Below, piece after piece: positions 1 through 11,835 of a stretch of DNA of 64,000 nt. How positions within the stretch are numbered: position 1 is the stretch's first letter; every line of letters starts with the position of its first letter. Where the stretch lies: the NCBI GenBank assembly GCA_950106755.1, contig OX467083.1:24361029-24425028 (forward strand), in the 5' to 3' direction. This DNA is from Climacium dendroides. Taxonomy: Eukaryota; Streptophyta; Bryopsida; Hypnales; Climaciaceae. The notes beneath the pieces were generated by a model that saw only the letters and a program-made list of their open reading frames with translations, was not told the DNA's origin and made no database searches. A program made the translations under genes and the position numbers.

Positions 1-1032
1 GAGAAATGTAGATCTATAGATATAGATTTACTCACTCTACCATCCCATACCTCACATGCACTCCAACCTTTAAATGTGAGCTGTTTCAAGAGCTTCAAGT
101 TGGCTTTCCAAATCTACGAAGGCATTTGGACTATGCATAACAGAGGAGCACCAATGACTAAGAGTATCTTAGGAAAATGGGTGTCCAACTCTTTGGGGAG
201 AGCATTGACCAGTACTAAGATCAAGAGTGGAATTCAAGCAACAAGCATTTTTCCTCTGAACCTTGATGCCGTAGATAGTAAATACGGTCCATCTAAATTG
301 ATTATAGAGGGAGTAAAAGATGATGACGATAAACAAGGCTATGCTAACCTAATGCAAGAGGTCTTACAAGAATCTAAGCCTAGTATAGAAGAACCTCAGT
401 CGATTGACTACGACCAGGACTAAACTACTTGGGATGATGATACTGGAGTTGGCGAAAGCGACCCGTAGTCAAGCCAAGAGTACAACCCACAAGAAATAGA
501 AAATTCCTCTCAACTACCAAGTCAGCCAATACGGCCCTCAAAGAGACAAAGAATATAGCCATACATAGATTACTTTGTCTCATTCCTACTAATAGATGAC
601 AAACATGTTTAGATGGTGAAGGACTTGTAGCAGAAAAGAGAAGATGCAACAAGGAACATAGAAATCAAACGACTTGATGCACAAGCTAAAAAGAAGGAGA
701 AGGAGGTAATGAAGAGAACAAAGGCAACTGAGTAAAAAGACAAAAAGGAAGAAAGGGCAAATGAAAAGAGGCTAAAGACTTACTATGAGCACCAAAAAAA
801 TAGGGTGGGAAAATAATCTACACAAATTGTTGAAAAGTGGAAGAACTCTCCCCCATCTATGTATCACGTTCTATACTACGGAAAGGTGCCTCCTCTTTGC
901 ATTTGGAATAAAAAAGTTGCAGCTTTAAGATTAAAATTTAAAAGAGAAGGTAAAGACCCAAGATGTGTCATCCCCCCAAGTACAATTCCATGGACAAGAC
1001 AAACATATTCAAATTACCCACCTAATATTTAG
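1..1032 (+). pseudogene. Decayed pogo/Tigger-like (DDE_1) transposase, 3' part, entering from the left edge
   Basis: Frame 1 is open from base 1 to a stop at 421-423. It reads as the C-terminal part of a DDE-superfamily transposase: a segment like LPSHTSHALQPLNVSCF, then a Lys-rich stretch, then SGIQATSIFPLNLDAV, which matches the usual 'SGifPlnpdai' block. In this family the first block normally reads LQPLD, and I believe that Asp is the third catalytic acid. Here it is Asn. The same frame continues past 423 as protein-like, charged sequence (KKKEKEVMKR, ERANEKRLKTYYEHQKN) to a stop at 1030-1032, broken by about seven nonsense codons and no frameshift seen. So this is a dead copy inactivated mainly by point mutations. 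Its 5' part lies outside the window. Family assignment is from motif memory only. Confidence 0.7.
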
Positions 1033-2051
1033 TAAGAGACTTCTCTCAACAATGTTGATGCTGAACTAGTTCTGTTGCTACCACTGCTAATAATCATGTT
1101 GTCCTACACAACCTATTGCCATTGCCTCTAGTCCTGGCCTTCACTTAGAGTTGCTATAGCACTACCCTCAATTTCTTCAAGCTACTACTGTAGAAGTAAG
1201 TTCCCAAAAAACTACCAATAGTTATATAGACCTCGGTATAGACTAGTTACGTGTACAAAGACTTATAGAATTATATTAGTAAATGTACAAATATCTATAG
1301 ATAATGTAATGCAAGAGGTAGAATATTAGTACAAGTGAAATAAATGCACTAGGATATGCCAATTTTGAAGTGCCATATACAAATACAGTACAACTACAAT
1401 GCAAGCCAACGTATTCCAAATAGAAGGTGGACTTCTGAGAGCTTTTTTTTGGACACATTCAAAAGCCACAGAAAGAAGTGCTCTGCCTTTTTCTCATATA
1501 CAACCTTCACTATAAGTAGTACTGTATGTTTTTCTATAATCCATTGCTTGTTTTATTTTTGTTTCTTTCTTCCCTACACTACCTTCAAATACAGTAGCAT
1601 AAAATGAAAAAAGAACTAACTTATAGCAATACATCCCTTGCCATCTACTATCTCACTCTGTAACCACGTCCAAAATTCAGGAAGTGCAGCAGCATCCCTA
1701 AAGCAAAATCCAGGAGATCGATTCCACTATCAAAGGATTCCTTCAACAAACATAGCGAGAAATTCAAATCCAGTGTGGTGGAGAGGGTTTTAGATGAAAA
1801 TCAACTAAAACTGTAGTTGGAATATATTGAAAATCGTCATGGTCCCCTTTTGTAACTTCTCCTACTATATCCAAAATTCCAAATCTGTGAGGATTCATTT
1901 CGAGGGATTGACAAATAGATAGAAAGAAAATAATTGAGTCATTGATTCATTGATTGACAGATTACAAATAAATTGAAAAACAAAGCGTTCCTTCAACAAC
2001 CGTGATAAAAAAACATGAGTGAGAAGTGCAACAAGATAAAGACCAAAAAGC
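1033..2051. other. AT-rich intergenic stretch, no gene seen
   Basis: Short open frames here are low in complexity and resemble no protein I know. It probably includes the outer part of the element that carried the transposase, but I could not identify its terminal repeat. Confidence 0.5.
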
Positions 2052-2055
2052 AATA

Positions 2056-2230
2056 ATGGGGAATTTCATTAAAATGGAAAATATTTTGTAACTTTGACAT
2101 TCCACAGTTCAGACTGGGCAGTCTGAAATCTAGTACACTAATAGATTTCAGATTGCCCAGTCTAAACTGTGGAAAGGACACACTATGAAAATGGCACATG
2201 GAATATCGCCATTTTAATGAAATTCCCCAT
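2056..2230. mobile_element. Palindromic MITE, 175 bp, 4-bp target duplication
   Basis: The ends are inverted repeats: left ATGGGGAATTTCATTAAAAT, right its near-complement ending GAAATTCCCCAT. The target duplication is AATA (2052-2055 and 2231-2234). The centre is a second long inverted repeat: CCACAGTT..AGACTGGGCA pairs with TGCCCAGTCT..AACTGTGG (about 2101-2174). The whole unit can fold into one hairpin. A longer relative with the same termini lies at 17186-17507, also with a 4-bp duplication. No coding capacity. The superfamily is not known to me. Confidence 0.8.
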
Positions 2231-2234
2231 AATA

Positions 2235-3389
2235 GATCTCAACCAACAATGGTACCTAAGATGAGCTTCACACATTCCCTCAAACTCAACCTCATTTTTA
2301 ACTGCCTTTGCAATGTCTATTGGTGAAGGTTGGTGCAAAGTAGTTGACCTGTCCTATTCTTCCCTATCTAGTGTTGATTGTCCCTTGCTGCCACGCTTTT
2401 TAGACCTTGCGGTTTCTAAATCTTCATACTATTACGTGCAAACATCATCAAATGCATTTTTAATAGCTACACTAACTTTTGCAAAATCCAACAATAATTT
2501 TGCCCCTTCTAATGCCAACCCAAGTCAAGCAATGGGTGCTATTATGACTTTATGAGTGTAAGGATCACATCATTTCCATTCTAGGCTTGTTCTTAGGAAT
2601 GAAAAAGAATGGTGTTTTGAATTGAAATTCTAAATCATACAAAAAAAACAAAAAATCTTCCAGAAATATAAGTTATTTTTATTGGTACCGTTCTTCCAAT
2701 TTAAACTATATTCTCATATTGTGGTCATTTGTTATAGATAGAAGACAATAAGGCACACGTAGTAGATACCTTTTGAATTCAAATACCAATGATGTGTAAA
2801 GCTTCAAGGAGACCCCAACTTCATTGAAATGTGCCAAAACCTCAAGGGTGACTTTGGAATCATCAGCAAAGATGGATGCAGTCTCCAATTCCACAACCAC
2901 GTATGCATATGCCACAGGTGAGTGCATCACATTGTTACCTCGTTGCCCATGCACATATGATAGGTCAGTGAGAATCTACAAGATTTATACGATACAATTT
3001 CTAAGAAAAGTTCGACGTTTGGGATAAGTGAGACAAGAAGCGGTACTTTGAGCAACTACACACACTTGTCGAAGGTTTTAGTATCAAGCACATGCATCCC
3101 TCCCATTCCTCCAAATTTTCCATCCTTTTCTTCTTTAGCTGTCTTCACCATTACCATAGACCCCAAAATACGAAGTTTGGGTACAGAGAAAGTATGTATT
3201 TAAGTCTTGTAAAAACATTGGCCAATACTAAAACAACCAATTCCAACATACCGTAAGCAATAACCAACATTGGTCCTCGCAACATATGTCTACCACAACT
3301 GGGAGACACAACACTAAACCAAAATTGCATGTATAAATTTTGTCACGCATTCTAAGCCTACATAGAGTATACATATTTCATCCCTCCCA
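2235..3389. other. Intergenic, possible gene relic but nothing recognised
   Basis: Minus-strand open stretches at 2706-2954 and around 3040-3200 (a segment like EEKDGKFGGMGG) look slightly protein-like. I could not join them into an open model or assign a family. They may be part of an old transposon or a degraded gene. Confidence 0.3.
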
Positions 3390-3953
3390 TCAATTCCTTT
3401 GCGACTCCAAACCCTAACCCTCACTTTGCCAAATAGAATCAAAAGTACGCAATCAAATGATCTCTTAGTACAAGTTTATAAACTGCAAGTAAGCCTATGT
3501 CAAAACTTTAGAGTGAGTCCGACAAATCCTCCACCAACCCACTTCACCAAAACAATCAGGGGTTTAAGAAACCCATATCTAGACAATCAACATTCTAATG
3601 AAGTTTCAATTAGTAGTCATATGACGGCAATGAGCGCAAACTATCCTAGTGGCCTTCTGAATTGCAACATGTCAATTCCTTTGTGACTCCAAACCCTAAC
3701 CCTCACTTTGCCAAATAGAATCAAAAGTACGCAATCAAATGATCTCTTAGTACAAGTTTATAAACTACAAGTAAGCCTATGTCAAAACTTTAGAGTGAGT
3801 CCGACAAATCCTCCACCAACCCACTTCACCAAAACAATCAGGGGTTTAAGAAACCCATATCTAGACAATCAACATTCTAATGAAGTTTCAATTAGTAGTC
3901 ATACGACGGCAATGAGCGCAAACTATCCTAGTGGCCTTCTGAATTGCAACAGC
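3390..3953. repeat. Tandem duplication, two units of 282 bp
   Basis: The unit starting TCAATTCCTTTG at 3390 is repeated from 3672 and ends near GAATTGCAAC (3659-3668 and 3941-3950). The copies differ at only a few bases, for example GCGACTCC/GTGACTCC, AACTGCAAG/AACTACAAG and CATATGACG/CATACGACG. This points to a recent event. No gene is recognised in the unit. Confidence 0.9.
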
Positions 3954-5569
3954 TCCTTGAGTGAATTCTAATTCTAATTTGAAAGAAAGAAACAAATCAA
4001 AGAACGGCCAAAGAAGAAGGGATGCATTTGGAGTAATCATAGCTTTCATTGAAACATACCCCACCTTGTAATCATCCACACAATTGCCAACAATCATGAG
4101 CATTGCCTTGACTTGGCCATGGCAAGGTTCAAGCTACTGATTACGGGAACAAACAACTCTTTGTCGCTTCTAGTGTAAATCTAAAACGGGAGAAGGAGGT
4201 GGCATGCCGGTTCTAATGAAATGTCCAAATTGACAGAAATTACGGGGGCAAAAAGCCTCGTCGTTGATTCGGACAAATCTTTATCAATTTTTTGTCATAC
4301 AGGATGTAATTTTCTTGTAGTGACAACGGTAAACCCTAAACCTAGTCTTGTGGCAACGACTGCGACAAGGGAGGAGAGGACCGCGCTCCAAGCAACGTAG
4401 AAGGTAGAACGGAGAAAACCAATAGCGTTGCAACAGTAGTGGGAGGGGAAAATAGTAAGGCCGACACAACGATGGGACCGCAACGGTGCTTCCAACCCAA
4501 GCTCCAAAATGCATGCGCACTTTCATAAGACGGATAGAGCTACCCTAAAAATGAAGTTAGGAGAAGAAGACAGGGTGTTAAGCATGAATGGTTTGACATT
4601 TCAAATTCCAAATGCCATAGCACTTGAACGCTCGCCAAGTAGAATTGAGCAACCACCATGGCCATCCATTAAGTTTTCATCATAGGATTCTTCTACTTGC
4701 TTCAAGTGGACAAATTCTAAATGGCTCTATTATTGTTGAGGTGCAGTTACTGGCTGCATCATGGCAATTAAAAGGATGCCAAGCAAGATTTTCAAGGATT
4801 TCTAATGGTGGTTCTTGAATGAAGCTAAGGTGGTTTTTGAAGATGTCCCAAGCTTTGAAGCTGACATCCCTTGATGGTTTTAATGTCTGACAAGCCTAGA
4901 TTTTGGTTGTTGCTTTACATGCTTGCATCTTTTGAGGGATATTAATATGACGATTTAAACTTCATTTCTTTTACTTTTGACACCTCGGGAGGGAAAGTTT
5001 TTGAATGTAACAACTTCCTAAGAAGGTTGCTTATGAGCTCTTTAAAGTATCCTATCTTCAGAACTTTGTATCCCTACTATGGTTTCATATTTGGCTGAAT
5101 CAAAAAACTTCTTGTGCCTTTCTTCCTTTTCTATGCATGTCTCTACTCCCTACTTTTTACTATTAACTTTTTGGCCATTGAATTACCCACAACCCAATTT
5201 ATGGCGGTTTTGGGTGTACCCACCTTAATTGTACACCAAAATCTACGTACCACACAAAACATGTCTTTAAAATGTCATTTTATAGCTTTAATCTGAAACA
5301 TTTTGTTCAACATGAAGATCATTTTGGGATGGAGGTAGTATTAGGTATTGAATTCCAATGGTTAATTATGAATTGGCATCAAAATATACCACAATGAAAT
5401 AAGAACTTTCCATCATATTATCACATGCTCAATTTGGAGGAAAATTTTACTCTTGGGACATTAGTAAGGAATTCTCTAGATTACATTTTGAAAATTAGCA
5501 ATTAACAATCCCACTCCTTTAATTGTTTATCCCTAGTCATATTGAAGGGTCGTTGCAAGAAACACCTAC
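3954..5569. other. Intergenic, no gene seen
   Basis: Base composition is mixed. The part around 4300-4520 is less AT-rich than its surroundings, but none of its open frames resembles a protein family I know. Confidence 0.4.
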
Positions 5570-6350
5570 TGTTTTTGGCTCAAATTGGCCTAATTCATTG
5601 AATATTGTGACTTTTGGATTAAATTTTAAGAAAATAAAATAAAATATGTGTAATTTATAAAGCATTGAATTCAAAAATAATATGTCTTTAAAAGTTCAAA
5701 TCTAGAAAAATTTATCTCTAAAAGTTATGCACAAAAAAAGAAAAATGGACACTTTGATGTTTGATTTTTTTAAAAAGATAAAAATATTCAAAAAATAAAA
5801 ATTAGAAATTCATTTTTCCATGGTTGTCATACTGAACAAGTTACTATTCATTTTTCGTCCTGTAGGATGAGTTACTATTCATCAAATGTACTTGAGAGGT
5901 ACATTTGATGAATAGTAACTCGTCCTACAGGACAAGAAATGAATAGTAACTTGTCCAGTATGACAACCATGCATTTTTCCTAACTTGAAGATATTCCTTC
6001 CCAACCATTTTCATCTTTGGTGAAAAACAATTGTGCTCTGTACACTTACATAAAGGTAGTATGCTTTGAGCACATGTAGAAGGTGGAAATTTTACTATTT
6101 TTAAAAAATCTCTTTGTGAACTTGTGTAAATTTAGTAGAAGTCTTGGTATTCCAATTTTGAATTTGAAATTTACATTTTTGGATCAAAAATAGTACTAAG
6201 TCCCCTCCCCCAATGGCCAAGGTACACATCCAATTGGGGGCTATTTAATAATTATAAAAAAATCATTTTTAAAAAATGAAAAAATTCATTCAAAGTGTAC
6301 AACTACCACATGTACCTTCATTTCAAATTTCATGTAAAACTAACATATAA
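5570..6350 (+). repeat. Dispersed AT-rich repeat, copy 1 (inverted relative to 20080-20640)
   Basis: Segments of this stretch match the reverse complement of 20080-20640: the block around TCTCTAAAAGTTATGCAC (5724), the block CACATGTAGAAGGTGGAAAT (6071), the block containing ATCCAATTGGGGG (6228) and the block AACTACCACATGTACCTTCA (6301). The order is consistent. This copy is interrupted by a 153-bp MITE that the other copy lacks. Confidence 0.7.
5819..5971. mobile_element. Near-perfect palindromic MITE, 153 bp, 8-bp target duplication (hAT-like), copy 1
   Basis: The element runs from CATGGTTGTCATACTG to its complement CAGTATGACAACCATG and is almost wholly one palindrome of two ~75-bp arms. 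It is flanked by the exact 8-bp duplication CATTTTTC (5811-5818 and 5972-5979). A second copy of the same length lies at 19280-19432. An 8-bp duplication is typical of the hAT superfamily. The assignment is inferred from duplication length because no transposase is present. Transcribed, it would form a long hairpin. Confidence 0.9.
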
Positions 6351-9300
6351 TGCAAAAGTTATGAGCAATAAAACATTTGTCTGAGATCAAGGAGACAAAA
6401 AACAAGACAAATATTTCTTGCTATCACTTCAAAGTGAATGGCAATTGTTTTGGCAAGTGAAGTTAACAAAGTCATCATTCACACCTATAACATACCATCT
6501 ACAACCTTCGCCAACTTTGCCAATATGCATTGGCATATGGAGGTCTACTTGGCTTAACAACTTGAGCTCTTTGCTTTCTCATTGAAGTGAGTGAAAAACA
6601 AGCAACTTGCAATTGTAATTTTGGTATGGGAAGAATTTCATCTTCTTAATAAATTTAACTGTATAATTCAATGCATTTGCCAAGTCACATGCTCTAGTAA
6701 ATTTGGTGGGGTCCATAGCATGGTATTTTGGGATATTATAAAGAAAGACTTATTGTTGGTTGTGGGTGATATTAGCTGGTTCTAAGGAATTAGGGTTTAT
6801 ATTTTTGGATTTTTGTCTTTAACCCAGAAATGACGACGAGGCCATTGTGTGGTTTGGGGATGAATGTTTCTTGAATTGTAGAGAGCTGGAAAGCAATTTT
6901 TCATCCACTTCTTTCTTGTTGACCTTCCATGTTGGGTTATGAAGATGATCTAGTTGAGTTTGGAGTTATGCTATTGGTTGTCTTCACATAAATGAGAAGT
7001 TACTAAAAAAACAGATTACAAAATATGCTATTTTAGTGTATTTTAGAAAGTTGTTGCTCCTTGCTTTAATTATGAAATTTCTCTAAAAAAAAGATATTTT
7101 TTAAATTTAAGCCCAACTAACAAAACAAAGTTCATTCACTCTAGTTTCTACTCCAATTTGATTTTTGAAAAAATTCCTAATAATCAATTTTTTATTGCAG
7201 TTTGAACTCTAGATGTATTTTCAATGTCTACTACATTCCAATTATAGAATGACACGAAAAATGAGTTTACACCATGTTGTTCATCACTATAATACGCACA
7301 CATGGTGAAATTTTCAGATTTTTCGAAATAATTTTCTATTTGATATGATTTTTCTTCATTCTATCTACAAAAATTCACAAAAAATCAATTATTTACAAAA
7401 AAATCTAAAATTTTGGTGAAACAAAGAAGACATTTTGTTTTATCTCTGAAAAATAAATTAAAAAATTTTCATACATATCTTGTTGCAAAATGGCAACAGA
7501 TTGAGTGATGACAATGAGGCTTGAAATCAACAGTCATAGGTCTGTCATTCAGGGATTAAATCCATAGTCTAGAACAAAATGTAAATATAGATGTAAAAAT
7601 CTTATATTGTATGTGAAAGCTCAAAATTAGAAATTCTAAAAAATTTAACATGAGTTGCTTAACTTGAATTAAGAAAGTGTGATATGCCTAGAGTACTAAT
7701 TTGTAGTGAAATTTTTCTAAAAGCATTGTATAAAAATTTGAAAATATTATTCAAAATTTGAATAGTAGATATTTTCTTATCTTCAAAATAGACTATCTCT
7801 TGTAAAGATGCAAATACCTCGCCCTCCCTCCTCTTACTTTTGACTTTCAAAAGTCCTAGACCGTAGATTTGTTCATAGAAAAAAAAACTAATATCAATCT
7901 TTAAGCCGTCAATTTGGAATATGATTACAAATATGAATATAGATATAGATACAAATATGAGTACAAATATAGCTACAAAAGACATATACAAATACATACT
8001 ACAAATAAGGACAAAGGATATAAAATCCCATATCAATTTGAAATTACAAATTGGAGGAGGGGGGTAAAATTGGGTTAGGGTTTGGATTAGGGTTGGGTTT
8101 GGTATGGGCATTAGGTGGGGGTAAGGGTTGGAAATTAAAAATATATATTTAAATTGGACACTCACTTGTAACTTGTCTTCACTATCTACTCAAAAAACAA
8201 GTACAACACCAATCCATGAGAAAAAAATTGAAGTTGATCAAACTTATAAATAGTCATGAATGTCTCCAAGGTCTTTCACCTCTAAAAATATTAACCCTTG
8301 AAGTTTTTTGACTATGTTTTCACCAAAAATGCTCCAAAATTGCCAAGTCTAGTACAAATACCAAATTTTTAAATTTTTGGACACATCTAATTATAGGTTT
8401 GAGAAAATGTGGAAAAAAATTATGAAATTTTTGTTGTGTAGATTGCAAGATAATAGCACTTAAAGTGACAAAAATACTTTTTTTGGCCTTTCAAAAAATG
8501 GGCAACTGCACTTCATAAGGTCAGGCCATTATGAAGAAATGTCTAAAATGGTTGTGCTTCTTTGGATTCATTCTTCAAGGCAAGTTGGTTTCAAGCTTGA
8601 AAAGTTTCAAATCATTTGGAATTGTACAATATATAGAAAAAAATAGTAAATAGAAAGAAGTAGAATATGATTTAAAATACTAAATTGTTAACAGTTCATT
8701 TATAGAATTGAAAATGCCAATCCCAATGATTGTAATGTTGTAATAAAAAATTTACACCCTATAATTTTATATTTTTCAAAAAATATTGAAAATTGAATTA
8801 AATAAAGGACTTCAAAGTTTATTTTAGAGTAGAGATTCCATAATTACTTGTAAACTACCTACAACTAAAACTCCTCATAATTTTCATCTCATTAATCAAA
8901 ATGGAATGGTTCAAAGCTTTCTATAAATAAATAAATTTAGACAACCAAAATTCAAATTTTTATTTTTTAGAAAAGTGATTTTTTAAAGAAGTTTTTTATT
9001 GTTGGGCTACCCGCTGAATACAAAAAATTATATATCATACCATAACTTTTTAATCAAGTAGTCAAAAGTTATGAAAATTGTTAAGCCTTAAAGCTACTCC
9101 TCAAGCACATGTTGTGTGAAAATTTCAAAGAAAAAAAATAAAAACTCCATTTGTAGGGGGTGCCTAAAATAGCTATGTTGTTAAAAAATGCCGTTTAGTC
9201 CTTTAGAAGTTAAGGAATTACTCCACTTCCTTTGCTCTACAAGGTGACTAAAATATGCATTTTCAAATCAGCTAACACCATTGGATTCCTCTCTTGATTT

Positions 9301-9391
9301 GGAATACCTTCCATATTGAATTCAACAATAGGCAGCATGTGCGCAATGTATGAAATTTCAATGCAAAATACATTCAGGACACATTCTGTCC
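6351..9391. other. AT-rich repeat-derived DNA, no gene
   Basis: Very AT-rich. The stretch 7085-7430 and the block 9020-9213 match 54830-55130 and 55410-55598, so a shared element spans much of this region. Its right end is CCTTTAGAAG followed by TTAA (9210-9213). Another TTAA followed by CCCTTGAAG occurs at 8291. The 168-codon minus-strand frame at 7659-8165 is biased low-complexity sequence and is not taken as a gene. A degenerate telomere-like run (GGGTTAGGGTTTGG and similar) lies at about 8070-8105. Confidence 0.5.
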
Positions 9392-9676
9392 AGGGTGTTT
9401 TTTTTCTAGCAATTTGGTGCAAAATTGCACCAAATTTTTTGGCCTATCACCACACCTGTAGAAAAAAAAAATGAAAAAACCTTGTAAATTGCCAAAAAAC
9501 TTCAAATTAAAAAAAAATATTGGATGAAATTTCCAAATTGTGGATGAAAATAGAATTATGGATTTTGATGTTTTCTATTCATTACGTGGATGAATGTTGA
9601 AATTTGGAGCACCACTACTACATTTAATATCGCCACTATGGCACTTTGTAGAAAATGAAAAAATAAATAAAAAATG
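9392..9676 (+). mobile_element. Poly-A retroposon copy A (short form)
   Basis: The element starts AGGGTGTTTTTTTTCTAGC and ends in an A-rich tail (GAAAATGAAAAAATAAATAA). It is bounded by a 9-bp imperfect duplication, ATTCTGTCC (9383-9391) and ATTCCGTCC (9677-9685). Both ends match copy B at 24459-25176, including GATTTGGTGCAAAATTACACC-like and GGCACTT..AGAAAATGAAAA blocks. Copy A lacks the ~460-bp middle of copy B. An A tail plus target duplications indicates retroposition. No reverse transcriptase is encoded. Confidence 0.75.
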
Positions 9677-9739
9677 ATTCCGTCCTCCTGAACATCCAGC
9701 AATCAAACTTTGATCCTTGTAAATTTTTTTCATACGGTC

Positions 9740-10040
9740 GGTCCAAAGGAGGCATTCATAGACATCAACACGCAAAGCGGATTTGACAGATCTACTCCAC
9801 AGCAAAAGTAGCGTCCCTTGCTTACTCATTCTTCACGTTTTCTACGTCACTGGTTGCTACTGTCCTTCTCTGGTGGCCACATTTGGGCCACCTCCAATTT
9901 GCTTCCCAAGACAAGAGTGCCTATTCAAAATTCTTAAAAAAATCAAAAGTGCTCAGTGGAGGTCAAACTATTGTTCATTGTCTCCCCTTTTTGCACCAAA
10001 TACCAAGGATGAACAATTGCACTTCTCTCCTAGTACATAG
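9740..10040 (-). repeat. Dispersed repeat, inverted relative to glucosidase II intron 2
   Basis: The block GAGGTCAAACTATTGTTCAT..CCAAGGATGAACAATTGCAC (9959-10023) matches the reverse complement of about 59963-60030 in intron 2 of the glucosidase gene. It holds no gene. Both copies are old, with scattered substitutions and small gaps. Confidence 0.65.
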
Positions 10041-11497
10041 AAGATTCATTGTCATTCATCAACCATAAAACATTTGCAACATTGTTTAAGGGTTAAGGTA
10101 CCTTAGCATCAATCTCCAACACAGCTTTATTGCAATTCTTTGAGACCAAAACAAATTTTCCACTCCCTGAAAATGAACACGCTCAATCAACCCATTTAGG
10201 AAGTTTGGGAGTTGCCTTGGTAATTTGCCTACTCTTTGTAGAAGGAGCCGTGGTTTTTTTCAAGGGCATTGGTTGAATCTGTCTCCTCATCAAAATTTCT
10301 TGGTTCATTTCCTCTAATATCAAATTTGCACTAGTCATTTTCCTTCAACTTCAATTTATAAAGGTTGCAATCATCCTCTTTCAAAAGACGTAATTATTGG
10401 TTTTGAAACTAAACTCTGAATTTCATTACACAAGGCAAGACACCAATCATAGAGCGAGGGTTTGACTGTATTCGGTCTCACTGTTCGGCTGGAGTGAGAT
10501 CACTGAATCATTCTCAAAAATTTATCTGTCCATGTGACGCTCAAGATCCCTATCAGTAGGTCTGCGCCACAAGGATTCATGACACACAATCTCTCTCTTT
10601 CCATCAATGCTAAAATTTCTGTGCTCTGAAAGTTGCGACCGATGTGTTGAAGCATGGCCTAGTGTGCGTGTGCTTGGTAGCTAGCAGTAGCCAGAATTGC
10701 CGTAGTTTTAAATTCTAGCAATTTAGTGAGTCTAAATGAATATAGTTATCCAGACAAGGCATGCATGGTGCTTAATTTCATCTATTTTCATCAGTAAAGT
10801 GGTGGCTACGTGACCCTACTTCAGGAAACTGAACCTTAATTCATGTTTTCCGGGTATTTCGGAGTGGCAAAATGTGTTCACTGCTGAACATCCGGATTTT
10901 CAAGTATCCAGATATACTCCGACTGGACCACAAAGCTCTAAATGTCGAAACTGGTACAAATGAGTCTCAAATTGCTCCAGTTGTAGCTGGGCGTTTCCAA
11001 CCACTCCCACTTCAATTCAGAGCCCGTTTCCAAAAATGTAAAAATCATTCGTGAAATTATGCTAATATAACAAAAATGACCGAACCGTCCTCAGGTTGGT
11101 GATAGATGGCACCATGGTTACTCGATTTCAATGCCGTAGACCATTGACATGGCACTTCTAGTCTCCATAGTCCATGGCACCATTCATCGGTTAAAATTGA
11201 TCACCAAGCAAAATTTCTAGGTTTCAAGCTGGTTACACAGACTTTAAGAAACAAACTATCAGAAAATAGATGATTTTCTGATTTTATTCCATTCTCACAC
11301 ACTTCACTTCAATTTTTCCCAGTCTTACACCTGCATCCACACTCAACACCTTGCTTCAAATCGAGGGTGCGGCTGCTGGATACAATTTCTTACATTTCAT
11401 ATGTACTTCTATGTCGGGTCTGGTACACAATTTAACTCTACAGTGCTCCATGATGTAAAATCGGTGCCATGGAGACTAGTAGTACCCTGCAAGTGAT
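10041..11497. other. Intergenic downstream of metallothionein A, nothing recognised
   Basis: Less AT-rich than the repeats to the left. A block with CAAAGCTCTAAATGTCG..AACTGGTA at about 10931 has a weak match in glucosidase intron 1 (AAAGCTCTAAACGTAG, ~57980), so it is probably also an old repeat. No open frame resembles a known protein. Confidence 0.4.
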
Positions 11498-11835
11498 CTA
11501 TTCCTTGGCACAGGTTCCCGCAGCGCAGTCACAGTTTCCGCACTTGCCTCCGTTCTCCTTGGCGCAGGTTCCTAAATCACAAGCCACAAAACACACCATT
11601 AGTCACTATGGATACAAGAGACTAAAATCACCACTGATAATTTCATCCATAGTGAAGAGCTTATCACCATGCATGTTGCAGTCACAAGTAAGATGCGAAG
11701 GAGAAGATGATGAAGACGAAGTATCATCTCACCTGCAGCGCAGTCACAGTTGCCGCACTTGCCGCCATTCTCCTTGGCGCAAGTTCCTGCGGCGCAGTCG
11801 CAGTTGGCACCGCACTTACCGTTATCCTTGGCCAT
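11498..11835 (-). CDS. Metallothionein-like protein A, three CGNCDC modules (58 aa)
   Basis: A small Cys-rich metal-binding protein of the cytosol, expected to buffer Cu(I), Zn(II) or Cd(II) through thiolates. Exon 1 is 11835-11733 and exon 2 is 11571-11498; the intron (11732-11572) is GT-AG, phase 1, and the stop is TAG. The protein opens MAKDNGKCGANCDC and consists of three 18-residue modules of type KCGNCDCAAGTCAKENGG, giving 12 Cys in 58 residues as C-x2-C-x-C-x4-C. The first module carries an extra Ala (CGANCDC). CGNCDC is the N-terminal signature of plant type-3 metallothioneins, but there it occurs once and is followed by a spacer and a C-terminal Cys cluster. Neither is present here. 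Gene B at 26357-26733 is a close inverted paralogue. The family is clear; the metal is not shown by the sequence. Confidence 0.9.

Noticed and set aside
8060..8110. Telomere-like repeat
   Set aside because: Only a few degenerate GGGTTAGGGTTTGG-like words. Too short and irregular for an interstitial telomere array.
7659..8165. 168-codon open frame on the minus strand
   Set aside because: The longest frame in its region, but its content is low-complexity (Ile/Phe/Tyr/Pro runs from AT-rich and telomere-like repeats), with no recognisable domain, and it lies within repeat DNA.
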